Shown: one piece after another, positions 1 through 9,577 of the stretch
How the letters are laid out: each line of letters starts with the position of its first letter
Position numbering within the stretch: the stretch's first letter is position 1
Source: Collinsella aerofaciens
GTDB taxonomy: Bacteria > Actinomycetota > Coriobacteriia > Coriobacteriales > Coriobacteriaceae
Assembly: GCF_015552075.1 (NCBI RefSeq)
Contig: NZ_JADNDZ010000081.1
Location: 1 to 46,737, forward strand
Direction of reading: 5' to 3'
Length of the DNA stretch: 46,737 nt
The notes under the pieces: generated by a model
Told to the model about the DNA's origin: nothing
The model's input: only the letters and a program-made list of their open reading frames with translations
The model's database searches: none
Program-made: the position numbers and the translations under genes

Positions 1-8
1 GGCTCGCA

Positions 9-33
9 CGAAGAGCACATTTAGTGCTCTTCG
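9..33. repeat. Perfect inverted repeat at left edge
   Basis: Ten-base arms CGAAGAGCAC and GTGCTCTTCG surround the 5-nt loop ATTTA, with partly complementary GCACG/CGTGC sequence outside. There is no clear T-tract on either side. It may end a gene lying left of the window or be a structured intergenic element. The rest of 34-170 shows no gene that I can support. Confidence 0.5.
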
Positions 34-170
34 GCTCGTGCGGAATCTACGAAAACCAAGCAGGCGGACACGCCTTAGGTATCGATTACTTCAGTCTGAA
101 TGGACTTTGCTGAGACTTTAAACAAACACACAGAATAACACAGGTAGTTGGGGTTATTGCGTATATATAA

Positions 171-204
171 AATAGCCTCCGACCGCGGGTGGTCGGAGGC
201 TATT
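171..204 (-). terminator. Rho-independent terminator of clpX
   Basis: A 14-bp perfect stem (AATAGCCTCCGACC pairing with GGTCGGAGGCTATT) has a 6-nt loop. On the minus strand it continues into TTTTATATATA. It lies 23 nt past the clpX stop, so it closes the clpP-clpX unit. Confidence 0.85.
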
Positions 205-226
205 TGCAAACACGTTTTAGGCTGGT

Positions 227-1633
227 TTAGCCGTAGATGCGCTGGGGCTGCTCTTCGCCCTTTACGGAGGCTTCGGTCACAACGACCTTGGAAACACCCT
301 CCTCGCTGGGCAGGTCGAACATCGTCTGCTGCAGCACGTCCTCGCAGATGGAGCGCAGGCCGCGGGCGCCGGTCTTGCGGGCGAGCGCCATGCGGGCGAT
401 CTCGTGCAGGGCCGCGTCCTCAAACTCAAGCTCAACGTCCTCAAGCTGGAACATCTTACGGTACTGGCGCACCACGGCGTTCTTGGGCTCGGTCAGAATC
501 GACACCAGGTCGTCCTCGTCGAGCGCCTGCGTCTGGGTTACGACAGGCGTGCGGCCAACGAACTCGGGAATCATGCCAAAGGCGTTGAGGTCCTGCGGGA
601 GCACCTGGCGCAGCAGGTCGTTCTCGTCGACCGAGGTGGGGCCGGCGATCTCGGAGTTAAAGCCCACGCCCTTGTTGCCCACGCGATCGGCGATAATCTT
701 GTCCAGACCCACAAAGGCACCGCCACAGATGAACAGGATATTGGTCGTGTCGATCTGCAGCAGCTCCTGCTGGGGATGCTTGCGGCCGCCAGTGGGCGGA
801 ACGCTGGCCACCGTGCCCTCAAGAATCTTAAGCAGCGCCTGCTGAACGCCCTCGCCCGAGACATCGCGGGTAATGGAGAGGTTCTCGGCCTTGCGGGCGA
901 TCTTGTCGATCTCGTCCACGTAGATAATGCCCACCTGAGCGCGCTCAATATCGCCATCGGCAGCATTGATGAGCTTGAGCAGGATGTTCTCCACGTCCTC
1001 GCCAACGTAGCCGGCCTCGGTAAGCGCAGTGGCGTCGGCGATGGCAAACGGCACCTCGAGGATGCGCGCGAGCGTCTGGGCCAGCAGGGTCTTACCGGTA
1101 CCGGTGGGACCGAGCAGCAAGATGTTGGACTTGGCGAGCTCTACCTCGTCCATATCGTCGTCGAACTGCGAGCCCATGTCGTCGTCAAAGGCAGACACCG
1201 CGGCGCCGCCCTCGATCACGCGACGATAGTGGTTGTACACGGCCACCGACATGGCGCGCTTGGCGTCCTCCTGGCCCATAACATAGGCCGAAAGCTCGTC
1301 ATAGATCTCGTGCGGCGTCGGCACGTGCGTGATGACCTGACGGTCGTCCTCGAGCTCAAAGCCCTCGGTCTCGGGGTCAACGGCGGGCTGCCCAGCAGCC
1401 TGGCCGTGGTCGTTGAGGAAGCCTGGCAGCTTGCCGTTGCGGGCGGCGTCCATAAAGTCCGAAGCCAGCGACTCCTCCAGAATCTCGGAGCAAGCGGCGA
1501 CGCACTCGTCACAGATAAAGATGTTGGTCGGGCCCTTTACGAGGCGACGGACCTGGCCCTGCTCTTTTCCGCAGAAGGAGCAGCGGATAGGGTTGCCGTT
1601 CTCGTCAAAGTTGTCCTGCATGTTACCGGCCAT
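227..1633 (-). CDS. clpX: ClpX, ATP-dependent unfoldase of the ClpXP protease
   Basis: This is a 468-aa AAA+ unfoldase that recognises tagged proteins and threads them into ClpP. The N-terminus has the C4 zinc domain (CSFCGKEQ near residue 19, then CDECVAAC). The AAA+ module shows the Walker A GPTGTGKT, Walker [10 protein letters not shown], and the substrate-loop region GRKHPQQ. A VGF tripeptide stands where the IGF loop docks on ClpP. The sequence between EGGAAVSAF and the Walker A motif carries an acidic insert ([15 protein letters not shown]), longer than in typical ClpX. The ATG lies one base after the clpP stop, with AAGGACG upstream, so the two genes are co-transcribed. Family assignment is secure. 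Confidence 0.98.
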   Translation of the reverse strand: MAGNMQDNFDENGNPIRCSFCGKEQGQVRRLVKGPTNIFICDECVAACSEILEESLASDFMDAARNGKLPGFLNDHGQAAGQPAVDPETEGFELEDDRQVITHVPTPHEIYDELSAYVMGQEDAKRAMSVAVYNHYRRVIEGGAAVSAFDDDMGSQFDDDMDEVELAKSNILLLGPTGTGKTLLAQTLARILEVPFAIADATALTEAGYVGEDVENILLKLINAADGDIERAQVGIIYVDEIDKIARKAENLSITRDVSGEGVQQALLKILEGTVASVPPTGGRKHPQQELLQIDTTNILFICGGAFVGLDKIIADRVGNKGVGFNSEIAGPTSVDENDLLRQVLPQDLNAFGMIPEFVGRTPVVTQTQALDEDDLVSILTEPKNAVVRQYRKMFQLEDVELEFEDAALHEIARMALARKTGARGLRSICEDVLQQTMFDLPSEEGVSKVVVTEASVKGEEQPQRIYG

Positions 1634-1634
1634 C

Positions 1635-2255
1635 CTAGGCGTCCTTCGCGGCGAGGTCGCGCGAGGTGACGATACGGTCGATCAGGCCGTAGTCGAGGGC
1701 CTCGGCAGCGGTCAGGTAGTTATCGCGCTCGGTGTCGGCCTGGACCTTCTCGATGGGCTGGCCCGAGGCGTCGGACAGGATCAGGTTGAGCTCGCGGCGA
1801 GTCTTCTTAATCTCCTCGGCAACGATCTCGATCTCGGTCTGCTGGCCCTGGGCACCGCCGCTGGGCTGGTGAATCATAACCTTGGAATGCGGCAGGCAGA
1901 AGCGCTTGCCCTTGGCGCCGGCCGAAAGCAGCACGGCGGCCATGGACGCGGCCATACCGACGCAAATGGTCGAGACCTGCGGCTTGATGAAGTTCATGGT
2001 GTCCAGAATCGCCAGGCCGGAGTAGACCTCGCCACCGGGCGAATTGATGTAGAGCGAGATATCCTTCTCGGCATCCTGGCTCTCAAGATGCAGCAGCTGG
2101 GCAACGACCAGGTTGGCGCTGACGGAGTTGATCTCCTCGCCCAAGAAGATGATGCGGTCGTTGAGCAGGCGCGAATAGATATCGTAGCTGCGCTCGCCGC
2201 GCGGCGTCTGCTCGATAACGTATGGCACGAGGGCGGAATCGAACTTGGCGATCAT
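1635..2255 (-). CDS. clpP: ClpP, ATP-dependent Clp protease proteolytic subunit
   Basis: This serine protease forms the barrel degraded into by ClpX. The catalytic Ser is in [11 protein letters not shown], the His in [13 protein letters not shown], and the Asp in the [18 protein letters not shown] region. I place the start at the ATG giving [13 protein letters not shown]: it has GGAG six bases upstream and gives 206 aa, the usual ClpP size. In-frame ATGs at 2261 and 2267 are alternatives. It sits between tig and clpX, the common tig-clpP-clpX order. Confidence 0.97.
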   Translation of the reverse strand: MIAKFDSALVPYVIEQTPRGERSYDIYSRLLNDRIIFLGEEINSVSANLVVAQLLHLESQDAEKDISLYINSPGGEVYSGLAILDTMNFIKPQVSTICVGMAASMAAVLLSAGAKGKRFCLPHSKVMIHQPSGGAQGQQTEIEIVAEEIKKTRRELNLILSDASGQPIEKVQADTERDNYLTAAEALDYGLIDRIVTSRDLAAKDA

Positions 2256-2301
2256 ACGCATCTCCATTTCTCTCTTGCGGACCAAATTGGTTCTAGATAG
2301 A

Positions 2302-2342
2302 CGTACGGTGCCCGCATGCTATGCATTGGCTGGCACCGTACG
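2302..2342. repeat. Inverted repeat between tig and clpP
   Basis: Perfect 11-bp arms CGTACGGTGCC and GGCACCGTACG are separated by 19 nt. It lies after the tig stop and about 50 nt before the clpP start. It lacks a T-tract, so it could be a weak tig terminator, an mRNA leader hairpin or an operator for clpP. Confidence 0.55.
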
Positions 2343-2418
2343 AAGCAACCGGATAACCGGTGTATAACTTTACCCCATCACGGGCGCACGCATGCACTCG
2401 CGGGCAAGGTGGCGAGAA

Positions 2419-3717
2419 TTACTCGGCGTCCTTGGCGGTCTCGTCGACCTCGGTCACCTTGGCGTTCTCGACCAGGTGGTCGACGGCCTTAGAGCGACGG
2501 ATGGACTCGCGGACGGCAGGCATGCGGCCATCGGCGATGAACTCGGCCTTGGAAGCCTCGACGTCCTTAACGCCGGCCTTCTCGAACTCGGCGTTGATGT
2601 CGTCCTCGGTGACCTCAATCTTGAGCTCACGGGCGAGGGCGTCGAGAGCCAGGGACTCGCGGGCGACGTCGTTGGCCTGCTTGTGCAGGTCGCCGATGAA
2701 CTGCTCCATGGTCAGGCCGGAAGCGGGCAGCCAGGTGTCGAGCGTCATGCCGCGGGCAGCGAGGTTGGACAGGAAGTTCTGGCCGAGCTCCTCAAAGACG
2801 GACTGCTCGTAGTCGGCGTCCATCTCGTCGAGCTGCAGGCGCTCGGCGAGAGCGGAGACGCAACGGTTCTCCTTCTCGGCCGGCAGGCGGGAAGCCTTGT
2901 CCTGCTCAATCTCGATCTTGATGGCGTCGCGCATGGCCTCGATGCTGTCGAAGCCAAAGTCGGACTTGACGAGCTCGTCGGTGAGCTCGGGGGTGTTGCG
3001 GACCTTGATGCCCTTGACGGTGACCTCGACGGTGTGGGTCTCGGCCTCCTCGCCCTCCTCGACCTCGTCGGTCCAGGTGACGGTCTTGACGTCGTCAACG
3101 TTAGCGCCGATCAGGGCCTCGTTGAACTCCTTGGGGTTGCTATCGCTGCCGGCGATGAGCATGCGGCCCTCAGCGGCGAAGTTGTCGGCGTTCTCGACGG
3201 CCTTGAGGTCGACGGTCACATAGTCGTCAGCCTCGACGGCGCGACCCTCGACGTCCTCGAAGGTGGCACGGTAGTTGAGGAGCATCTCGACCTGGTTGTT
3301 GATCTCGGACTCGGTGACCTCCGCAGGGGGCATCTCGATCTCAACGGCGTCGAAGGAGGAGAGCTCAGCAGCAGGACGCAGGGAGAACTCGACGGTGTAG
3401 GTGTAGTCCTCGTGATCCTTGGCGAGGTCGAGCTCCTTGTAGTCACCGTTCTTGGTGGGGACGATGTCCAGCTCGTTGAGGACGACGGGCTCGTTGGCGG
3501 CGATCAGGTCGTTGGTAGCCTGAGCGAGGGTAGCCTCGGCGCCAAGTGCGGAGTCGATGACCGGACGGGGGGCCTTGCCGGCGCGGAAGCCCGGGAAGCG
3601 GTACTTCTTAGCGGTGTCCTTGTAGGCCTTCTTGATCGCGGCGTCGACGTCGGCGGCCGGGATGGTGACCGTAGCGGTGAGCTTGGCGTCCTTGACGTCA
3701 GAAGCGGTGATGTTCAA
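2419..3717 (-). CDS. tig: Trigger factor, ribosome-associated chaperone
   Basis: Trigger factor binds at the ribosome exit tunnel and shields nascent chains. The ribosome-binding signature GFRAGKAPRPVID is near the N-terminus. An FKBP-like domain follows (from VEADDYVTVDLKA to the AEGRMLIAGS region), then the helical C-terminal chaperone domain. Start choice: a perfect AGGAGG lies at 3724-3729, so the upstream ATG at 3732, which contains it, cannot be the start. The TTG at 3717 is 6 nt beyond it and gives MNITASDVKDAKL and 432 aa, the length of E. coli Tig. GTG at 3720 is the alternative, with only a 3-nt spacer. Confidence 0.95.
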   Translation of the reverse strand: MNITASDVKDAKLTATVTIPAADVDAAIKKAYKDTAKKYRFPGFRAGKAPRPVIDSALGAEATLAQATNDLIAANEPVVLNELDIVPTKNGDYKELDLAKDHEDYTYTVEFSLRPAAELSSFDAVEIEMPPAEVTESEINNQVEMLLNYRATFEDVEGRAVEADDYVTVDLKAVENADNFAAEGRMLIAGSDSNPKEFNEALIGANVDDVKTVTWTDEVEEGEEAETHTVEVTVKGIKVRNTPELTDELVKSDFGFDSIEAMRDAIKIEIEQDKASRLPAEKENRCVSALAERLQLDEMDADYEQSVFEELGQNFLSNLAARGMTLDTWLPASGLTMEQFIGDLHKQANDVARESLALDALARELKIEVTEDDINAEFEKAGVKDVEASKAEFIADGRMPAVRESIRRSKAVDHLVENAKVTEVDETAKDAE

Positions 3718-3808
3718 CACGTTCCTCCTCATACTGCCCAGCTTATCTGAGGTGCTGGTACCTTTATGCAACAAAGAGTCGCGACGGCGGGAGCCGACGC
3801 AGGTGCGT

Positions 3809-3892
3809 TGGTGCGGGCGAAAGGACTCGAACCTTCACGGGAATCCCACCAGAACCTAAATCTGGCGCGTCTACCAATTCCGCCACGCCCGC
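3809..3892 (-). tRNA. tRNA-Leu (anticodon UAG)
   Basis: The cloverleaf is complete: 7-bp acceptor GCGGGCG/CGCCCGC, anticodon stem CCAGA/TCTGG with loop TTTAGGT (anticodon TAG), a class II variable arm, T-arm GGTTCGAGTCC, discriminator A and an encoded CCA at 3809-3811. It lies upstream of tig on the same strand. Confidence 0.97.
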
Positions 3893-3978
3893 ATGAGCGC
3901 ACAGACTAGGAATGATAGCAGATACGAACGGCAAGCGCACGCACACCTTTTACAGGCTCACGACCTCACCACGAGTGC

Positions 3979-4003
3979 AAAAGGCGGGACGAGTTGCCCC
4001 GCC
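3979..4003 (-). terminator. Terminator after the molybdenum hydroxylase gene
   Basis: On the minus strand GGCGGG and CCCGCC arms enclose a short loop and run into TTTTGC. It is about 30 nt past the stop of the fused hydroxylase gene. Confidence 0.7.
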
Positions 4004-4032
4004 CCGCCCATTACGACTTGTTCGCTGACCCG

Positions 4033-6864
4033 CTACTCCCCCAGCAGGGCCTTCTCGGGCGTGATCGGCAGCGAGCGAACCTGGTGTCCGGTGGCGTGCG
4101 CCACGGCCGAGGCAACGGCGGCGAGCGGCGTGTTGATGACGACCTCGCCGATCGACTTGGCGCCAAACGGGCCCGTCGGCTCGTAGCTCGGCTCAAAGGC
4201 CACGCGAATGCTGCCGATATCCAGGCGCGTGGGCAGCTTGTAGCTCATAAAGTTGCCGGTGCGCAGGCGTCCGCGATCGTCATGCTCGACAATCTCGTAG
4301 AGCGCATGGCCGATGCCCTGGGCAATGCCGCCCTCGGCCTGGACGCGCGCGAGCGCCTCGTTGATCACGGTGCCGCAATCGACGGCCGCCACGTAGTCCA
4401 CCACAGTCACCTTGCCGGTGGCCTTGTCGACCTCGACCTCGGCGATGCCAGCCATAAACGGCGGGGGCGAAACGGGCAGGCAGGCAGAGGCGTGCGAGGT
4501 CAGCGCGTCGCCGCCCTCGATGTTCTTGACACACAGGTTGGCAAAGTCGCGCAGCGTAAGGTAGCGGTTCTGCTCACGCGCGGCGCGCTCATCGGACAGG
4601 CGCACGTACTGGCCGTCGAATACCACGCCGGTGGCGTCAACGTTCCACATCTGGGCGGCCTTGGCGCAAATCTTCTCGCGCAGCTCGGTCGCGGCGTTCT
4701 TGGCGGCAAGGCCCGTCACGTAGGTACCCGAGCTCGCGTACGAGCCGGCGTCGAACGGCGACACGTCGGTGTCCACGCCGCGCACCACGATCTGCGAGCT
4801 CTCTACGCCCAGCTCCTCGGCGGCAATCTGCGCCAAGATCGTGTCGACGCCCATGCCGTTATCGGTAGCACCGGTCGAAAGCGTAATGAAGCCGTCCTCT
4901 TCCAGGCGCATGTCGATGCCGGCGATGTCCACGTTGGAGATACCCGAGCCCTGCATGGTAAGCGCGCAGCCCAGGGCGCGCACGCGGTCGCCCAGGTCCA
5001 CGGCAAGCGGCTTGTCGCGCCAGCCGATCATGTCCATCGCGCGCAGCAGGCAGCGGTCGAGCGCACAGGCGTTGAGCTTCTCGTTGTAGTACTGCGGCAT
5101 AATCTCGCCCTCGCGCACGATGTTCTTAAGGCGCAGGTCGGCGGGGTCCATGTTCAGCATGTCGGCGAGCTCGTTGACGGCACTCTCCACGGCAAACTGG
5201 CCCTGGGTGGCACCGTAGCCGCGATACGCGCCGCCGCGGTTGGTGTTGGTGTAGACGGCGTCCCACCTAAAGCGGCTCGCCTTCACGTGGTTGTAGATGG
5301 ACAGACTCTTGTGGCCCGAGAGGCCGATCGTCGTGGTGGCGTGCTCGCCGTACGCGCCGGCGTTGGACAGCGTATGCAGGTCGATGGCCGTGATGGTGCC
5401 GTCGTTCATGGCGCCCAGCTTGACGGTCATCTGCATCTGGTGGCGCGAGTTGCCAGCGGTGATGGTCTCCTCGCGGGTGTAGCAGCAGTAGCTCGGACGG
5501 CCGGTCTGCTGGGTCACGAACGCCACGAAGATCTCGCAGCAGCCCGTCTGCTTGGAGCCAAAGCCGCCGCCGATGCGCGGCTTAATAACCTGCACCTGTG
5601 ACTGAGGGATATCGAGCGACTGTGCGACCATACGGCGCACGTGGAAGGGCACCTGCGTAGAGGTGGTCACCGAGATGCGGCCGAACGCGTCGGTCGTCGC
5701 GAAGGCGCGGAAGGTCTCCATGGGCGCGGTCTGCGTGGCCTGGCTGGTGTAGGTGCGCTCAAAGACGATGTCGCTCTGGGCGAAAGCCTCGTCCAGATCG
5801 CCATAATCGCTGGTACCGCTGCACACCAGGTTGCGAGCAACGTCGCCGCCCTGCGGGAACATAAAGGTCACGTCACCCTCGGGGTGAACCACGATGTCGT
5901 TATCGAGTGCCTGGGTAAAGTCGAGCAGCGGCTCGAGTACCTCGTAGTCGACCTTGATGAGCTTGAGCGCCTTGTCGGCGGCCTCCTCGGTCTCGGCGGC
6001 GACGATAGCCACCTCCTCGTTTTGATAGCGCACGAGGTTCTCGAGGATCAGACGGTCGTAGGGACTCGGCTGCGGATAGCTCTGGCCGGCGATGGTAAAG
6101 CGGCGCTTGGGCACGTCCTCGTAGGTGTAGACACCCACCACGCCGGGCACCTTCAGGGCGCGCGAGGTGTCGATGGAGCGGATCTTGGCGCGAGCATACG
6201 GGCTGCGCTTGAGCTTGACGATGAGCGCGCCGGCGGGCACCAGGTCGCCCGTGTAGACGGGACGCCCCTCGAGCAGCGCCTTCGAGTCCTTCTTGGGCTG
6301 CTTGTGGGTGATCTGCTTGTAGGAGACGCCGTCAGAGCTGGTGTTGTTGACCGGCAGCTCGGGCATCTCAAAGCCCACCTGCACGCCGGACTCGTTGAGG
6401 AAGCGGACGATGGCGCGCAGCTGGCTCTCGTAGCCGCTGCAACGGCACAGGTTGCCGGCGAGCTGGCGCGAGAGTTCCTCGCGCGTTGCGACGAGGCTCG
6501 GATCCTCCTTGGCGGCGCGGGCGAGAGCCAGCACGTTCATGATGAGGCCGGGGGCGCAAAAACCGCACTGCTCAGCGCCTTCGGCAGCCATCGCACGGGC
6601 CAGCGCCTCAGACTCGGCTTTGAGGCCCTCGAGCGTGGTGATGGTGTGGCCCTCGACGCGAGCGGCGGGAACCGAGCAGCTCAGCACCGGGTCGCCGTCG
6701 AGCCACACCGTGCACAGGCCGCAGTTGGTGGTTTCGCAGGCGCAGCGCACCGACGCACAACCCTGCTCGCGCAACAGTGCAAAGAGCATGGTGTCGGGGG
6801 CAATCTGAACCTTGACCTTACGGCCGTTGAGCGTAAAGGAAAGATCGATGAGTTTGGCAGCCAT
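4033..6864 (-). CDS. Molybdenum hydroxylase, fused 2Fe-2S and molybdopterin subunits (xanthine dehydrogenase family)
   Basis: This 943-aa protein joins two subunits that are often separate. Residues 1 to about 165 are the ferredoxin part: a plant-type 2Fe-2S site (CACETTNCGLC plus a later Cys in VLSC) and the second cluster domain (CGFCAPGLIM, then GNLCRCSGY). The rest is the molybdopterin domain, with IGGGFGSKQ, the AYRGYGATQGQ region and the C-terminal KSIGEVV, where the catalytic Glu of the family lies. The substrate is probably a purine or another N-heterocycle, but it cannot be fixed from sequence. The start overlaps the upstream FAD gene (TAATG), with GAGGTG as ribosome site. Fused architecture and nearby sel genes make a selenium-dependent (labile Se) hydroxylase possible; that is inference. 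Confidence 0.9.
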   Translation of the reverse strand: MAAKLIDLSFTLNGRKVKVQIAPDTMLFALLREQGCASVRCACETTNCGLCTVWLDGDPVLSCSVPAARVEGHTITTLEGLKAESEALARAMAAEGAEQCGFCAPGLIMNVLALARAAKEDPSLVATREELSRQLAGNLCRCSGYESQLRAIVRFLNESGVQVGFEMPELPVNNTSSDGVSYKQITHKQPKKDSKALLEGRPVYTGDLVPAGALIVKLKRSPYARAKIRSIDTSRALKVPGVVGVYTYEDVPKRRFTIAGQSYPQPSPYDRLILENLVRYQNEEVAIVAAETEEAADKALKLIKVDYEVLEPLLDFTQALDNDIVVHPEGDVTFMFPQGGDVARNLVCSGTSDYGDLDEAFAQSDIVFERTYTSQATQTAPMETFRAFATTDAFGRISVTTSTQVPFHVRRMVAQSLDIPQSQVQVIKPRIGGGFGSKQTGCCEIFVAFVTQQTGRPSYCCYTREETITAGNSRHQMQMTVKLGAMNDGTITAIDLHTLSNAGAYGEHATTTIGLSGHKSLSIYNHVKASRFRWDAVYTNTNRGGAYRGYGATQGQFAVESAVNELADMLNMDPADLRLKNIVREGEIMPQYYNEKLNACALDRCLLRAMDMIGWRDKPLAVDLGDRVRALGCALTMQGSGISNVDIAGIDMRLEEDGFITLSTGATDNGMGVDTILAQIAAEELGVESSQIVVRGVDTDVSPFDAGSYASSGTYVTGLAAKNAATELREKICAKAAQMWNVDATGVVFDGQYVRLSDERAAREQNRYLTLRDFANLCVKNIEGGDALTSHASACLPVSPPPFMAGIAEVEVDKATGKVTVVDYVAAVDCGTVINEALARVQAEGGIAQGIGHALYEIVEHDDRGRLRTGNFMSYKLPTRLDIGSIRVAFEPSYEPTGPFGAKSIGEVVINTPLAAVASAVAHATGHQVRSLPITPEKALLGE

Positions 6865-7778
6865 TAGCGCACCTCGCTAGAATCGACGCCGGGCACGCGG
6901 CGGCAGGAATACTCGTCCGTGGCAAACTTGGGGATCTGCACGGTCTCGAGCTCGCGGGCAAGCGCGGCCGAAAGCTCGATGCCGGCGGCGCGGCGCACGG
7001 CCTGCACGGCAAGCGGGGCCGAGATGCGGCGGCGGTAGGCGGCCGAGCCCCACAGGTTGGTGCCGTAGCTCAGGGCGCGCACAGAAGCGGCCAGAGCGCG
7101 AAGCTCGTCCTCGGAAGGCTGCTCGGCAGTAAGGCCGCATGCCTCGCCCTGCAGCAGGGTCGCGCGCAGCGGGCGGGCGCCCACGGTGACATGCCAGCTG
7201 TTGTTCCACCAGGCGGCAGTGACGTTTAAGGAGGGGAAGTCGGTCGCGGCCTTGCGCACGGCCTCGTAGCTCGCACGGTAGTCGTGCTTAACGACTACGA
7301 TGTGCTCGATCACGTCGCGCACGTAACCCATGTCCACGAACTCGGCGAGCGGCACGCGGCCGGCGCCCGTCAGCTCAACATAGGAATCGAGCGCGAGGAA
7401 GGCAGTGAGCACGTCCGAGAAGCCAAAGCGGCCGTAAATGCTGCCGCCCACCGTGGCGGTATTGCGCAACTGCACGCCCACGATATCGTGGACGGCAAAC
7501 TCAAAGACATGGTTGACAAGCGCGTTGAGCTCGGCATGACGCTCGAGCTGGCGCAGGGTACACATGGCACCGATGCGAAACTCGGTCTCGGTCTCCTCGA
7601 TCTGATCGAGTCCGCAGGCCGAAAGGTCAATCGCCGTCGCGACGCGACGCGAGCCCAGGCGCATCCAAATGCCACCGCCCACAATCTTGTTGTTGCGGTT
7701 CTTCTGTAAGAGCTCATAGGCTTCGGCCGCGTTTCCAACACGGACGTAGGTACCGAACTTGAGCACGTTCTCCCCCAT
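6864..7778 (-). CDS. FAD-binding subunit of the molybdenum hydroxylase
   Basis: This 304-aa protein is the middle, FAD-carrying subunit of a xanthine dehydrogenase-type enzyme, passing electrons from the Fe-S clusters to an acceptor. It has the N-terminal FAD loop (VGGGIWMRLG, then TAIDLSACGL) and the second FAD motif LRNTATVGGSIYGRF followed by FSDVLTAFLALD. The C-terminal CO_deh_flav_C-like part contains SYEAVRKAATDFPSLNVTAA. I use the ATG giving MGENVLKFGTYV; its ribosome site is weak, and a GTG three codons later is possible. The stop overlaps the start of the fused subunit, so the two form one operon. Confidence 0.9.
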   Translation of the reverse strand: MGENVLKFGTYVRVGNAAEAYELLQKNRNNKIVGGGIWMRLGSRRVATAIDLSACGLDQIEETETEFRIGAMCTLRQLERHAELNALVNHVFEFAVHDIVGVQLRNTATVGGSIYGRFGFSDVLTAFLALDSYVELTGAGRVPLAEFVDMGYVRDVIEHIVVVKHDYRASYEAVRKAATDFPSLNVTAAWWNNSWHVTVGARPLRATLLQGEACGLTAEQPSEDELRALAASVRALSYGTNLWGSAAYRRRISAPLAVQAVRRAAGIELSAALARELETVQIPKFATDEYSCRRVPGVDSSEVR

Positions 7779-7860
7779 CTCTTCACTTGTCCAGTACCTT
7801 TTAGTGTACCAAACGAGGGGCCGCACACCGTTTTAGGACAAAATCCACCCACCCATCCAC

Positions 7861-7929
7861 AACTTGCGGTGATATACGGACTGATTAGTCGTTCTGGAAC
7901 GCAAAACAGTCCGCATATCACCGCAAGTT
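7861..7929. repeat. 69-bp palindromic element, copy A (23-23-23)
   Basis: The left arm (7861-7883, beginning AACTTGCGGTGATATACGG) and right arm (7907-7929) pair with one mismatch around a 23-nt loop. The outer part TTGCGGTGATATA resembles copies B and C, while the inner part (GGACTG) differs from theirs yet stays paired. It lies between the gdhA terminator and the FAD-subunit gene. Confidence 0.9.
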
Positions 7930-7953
7930 ATGAGGAGTCCTCCGGGATAGAAA

Positions 7954-7982
7954 AGGCTCCCAGCCGGAATGGCTGGGAGCCT
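7954..7982 (-). terminator. Terminator of gdhA
   Basis: A perfect 12-bp stem AGGCTCCCAGCC/GGCTGGGAGCCT has a 5-nt loop and runs into TTTT on the minus strand, 27 nt past the gdhA stop. Confidence 0.9.
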
Positions 7983-8008
7983 CATCACATGCTATATCGA
8001 GCGAAGAT

Positions 8009-9364
8009 TTAGCAGACGCCCTGGGCGAGCATGGCATCGGCGACCTTCAGGAAGCCGGCGATGTTTGCGCCCATGACGAAATTGCCCTCCTCGCCGTACT
8101 CCTTGGCGGTGTCGTCCACGTTGTGGAACATGCCGCGCATGAGCTGCTCGAGCTTGCCGTCGACCTCCTCGAAGGTCCAGGACAGGTGCTCGGCGTTCTG
8201 GCTCATCTCCAAGCCGGACACGAGCACGCCGCCGGCGTTGGCAGCCTTACCGGGCATAAAGGCGACGCCGTGCTCCTGGAAGTAGGTCGTGGCCTCGATG
8301 GTCGTGGGCATGTTCGCGCCCTCACCGACCACCTTGCAGCCGTTGGCGACGAGTGCCTGGGCGTCCTCGAGCAGCAGCGTGTTCTCGCGAGCGCAGGGCA
8401 GCGCGATATCGCAGGGAAGCTGCCACACGCCGCGGCCGTCGCCCTCGTGCCACGTGGCATTGGGCTTCTCGTCGACATACATAGCGAGCGTAACGCCCTT
8501 GTCGTGGCCGGAGCGCTTCTTGTTGTAGACATGCTCGAGCACGGTGTAGTCGATGCCGTCGGGATCCTCGACCCAGCCGTGGGTGTCGGAGCAGGCCAGC
8601 ACCTTGCCGCCGAGCTGGGCGACCTTCTGGACCGCGTAGATGGCGACGTTACCGGAACCGTGAACGACGACGTTCTTGCCCTCGAAGGAGTCGCCGCGGC
8701 TCTTAAGGTACTCGTCCACAAAGTAGGCCAGACCGTAGCCGGTGGCCTCGGTACGGGCGAGCGAGCCGCCAAAGGAGAGGCCCTTGCCGGTAAGGACACC
8801 GGTCCACTCGTTGGTCAGGCGCTTGTACTGACCGAACAGGTAGGCAACCTCGCGGCCGCCAACGCCCAGGTCGCCGGCAGGAACGTCGGTGTTGGGGCCA
8901 ATGTGGCGATAGAGCTCGGTCATGAAGGACTGGCAGAAGTGCATGATCTCGTTGTTGGACTTGCCCTTGGGGTCAAAGTCGGAGCCGCCCTTGCCGCCGC
9001 CCATGGGAAGGGTGGTCAGGCTGTTCTTGAGGATCTGCTCCAGGCCCAGGAACTTGAGCATACCCAGGGTGACCGTCGGGTTAAAGCGCAGGCCGCCCTT
9101 GTAGGGTCCAATGGCAGAGTTGAACTCGACGCGGTAACCGCGGTTGACCTGAACCTTGCCCTGGTCGTCGACCCAGGGAACACGGAACATAACGATTCGC
9201 TCGGGCTCGACGAGGCGCTCAAGCAGGGCGGCCTCCTCGTACTCGGGGTGGGCGTCGAGCGCCGGCTGGATGGTGCCGAGAATCTCGGTCGCGGCCTGGA
9301 TGAACTCAGGCTGCTCGGGATAGCGGGCCTTGAGCTCGTCGAGAACTTTCTGCGTGTAGCTCAT
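8009..9364 (-). CDS. gdhA: Glutamate dehydrogenase (hexameric, probably NADP-specific)
   Basis: The enzyme interconverts 2-oxoglutarate plus ammonia and glutamate. The 451-aa length fits the bacterial hexameric class of about 450 aa. The catalytic region LPMGGGKGGSDFDPKGKS holds the active-site lysines, and the Rossmann domain has VVVHGSGNVAIYAVQK. The C-terminus MGANIAGFLKVADAML is typical. The start MSYTQKVLDELK has GGAGGA four bases upstream; the longer open frame to 9568 is not supported. It is a single-gene unit with its own terminator. Cofactor preference is inferred from family, not proven. Confidence 0.97.
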   Translation of the reverse strand: MSYTQKVLDELKARYPEQPEFIQAATEILGTIQPALDAHPEYEEAALLERLVEPERIVMFRVPWVDDQGKVQVNRGYRVEFNSAIGPYKGGLRFNPTVTLGMLKFLGLEQILKNSLTTLPMGGGKGGSDFDPKGKSNNEIMHFCQSFMTELYRHIGPNTDVPAGDLGVGGREVAYLFGQYKRLTNEWTGVLTGKGLSFGGSLARTEATGYGLAYFVDEYLKSRGDSFEGKNVVVHGSGNVAIYAVQKVAQLGGKVLACSDTHGWVEDPDGIDYTVLEHVYNKKRSGHDKGVTLAMYVDEKPNATWHEGDGRGVWQLPCDIALPCARENTLLLEDAQALVANGCKVVGEGANMPTTIEATTYFQEHGVAFMPGKAANAGGVLVSGLEMSQNAEHLSWTFEEVDGKLEQLMRGMFHNVDDTAKEYGEEGNFVMGANIAGFLKVADAMLAQGVC

Positions 9365-9577
9365 GCTTCCTCCAATGATGGAAAAGAAAGGTGTCGTTCG
9401 CGACGTCTCATACGCCGCGAGCTTTATCGAGTATGGATAATATCGCACTGTTGCAGCAAAGTTTCGCATAAGCCGACGAGCAGATGTTTCGTTTTGATTA
9501 CGATGCAGGTAGAAGCGTTTTTGAGCGCCCGACGCACAAATCGCGTGTTTCGAAGCTGTTTCGTCCACGTGTTCTAA

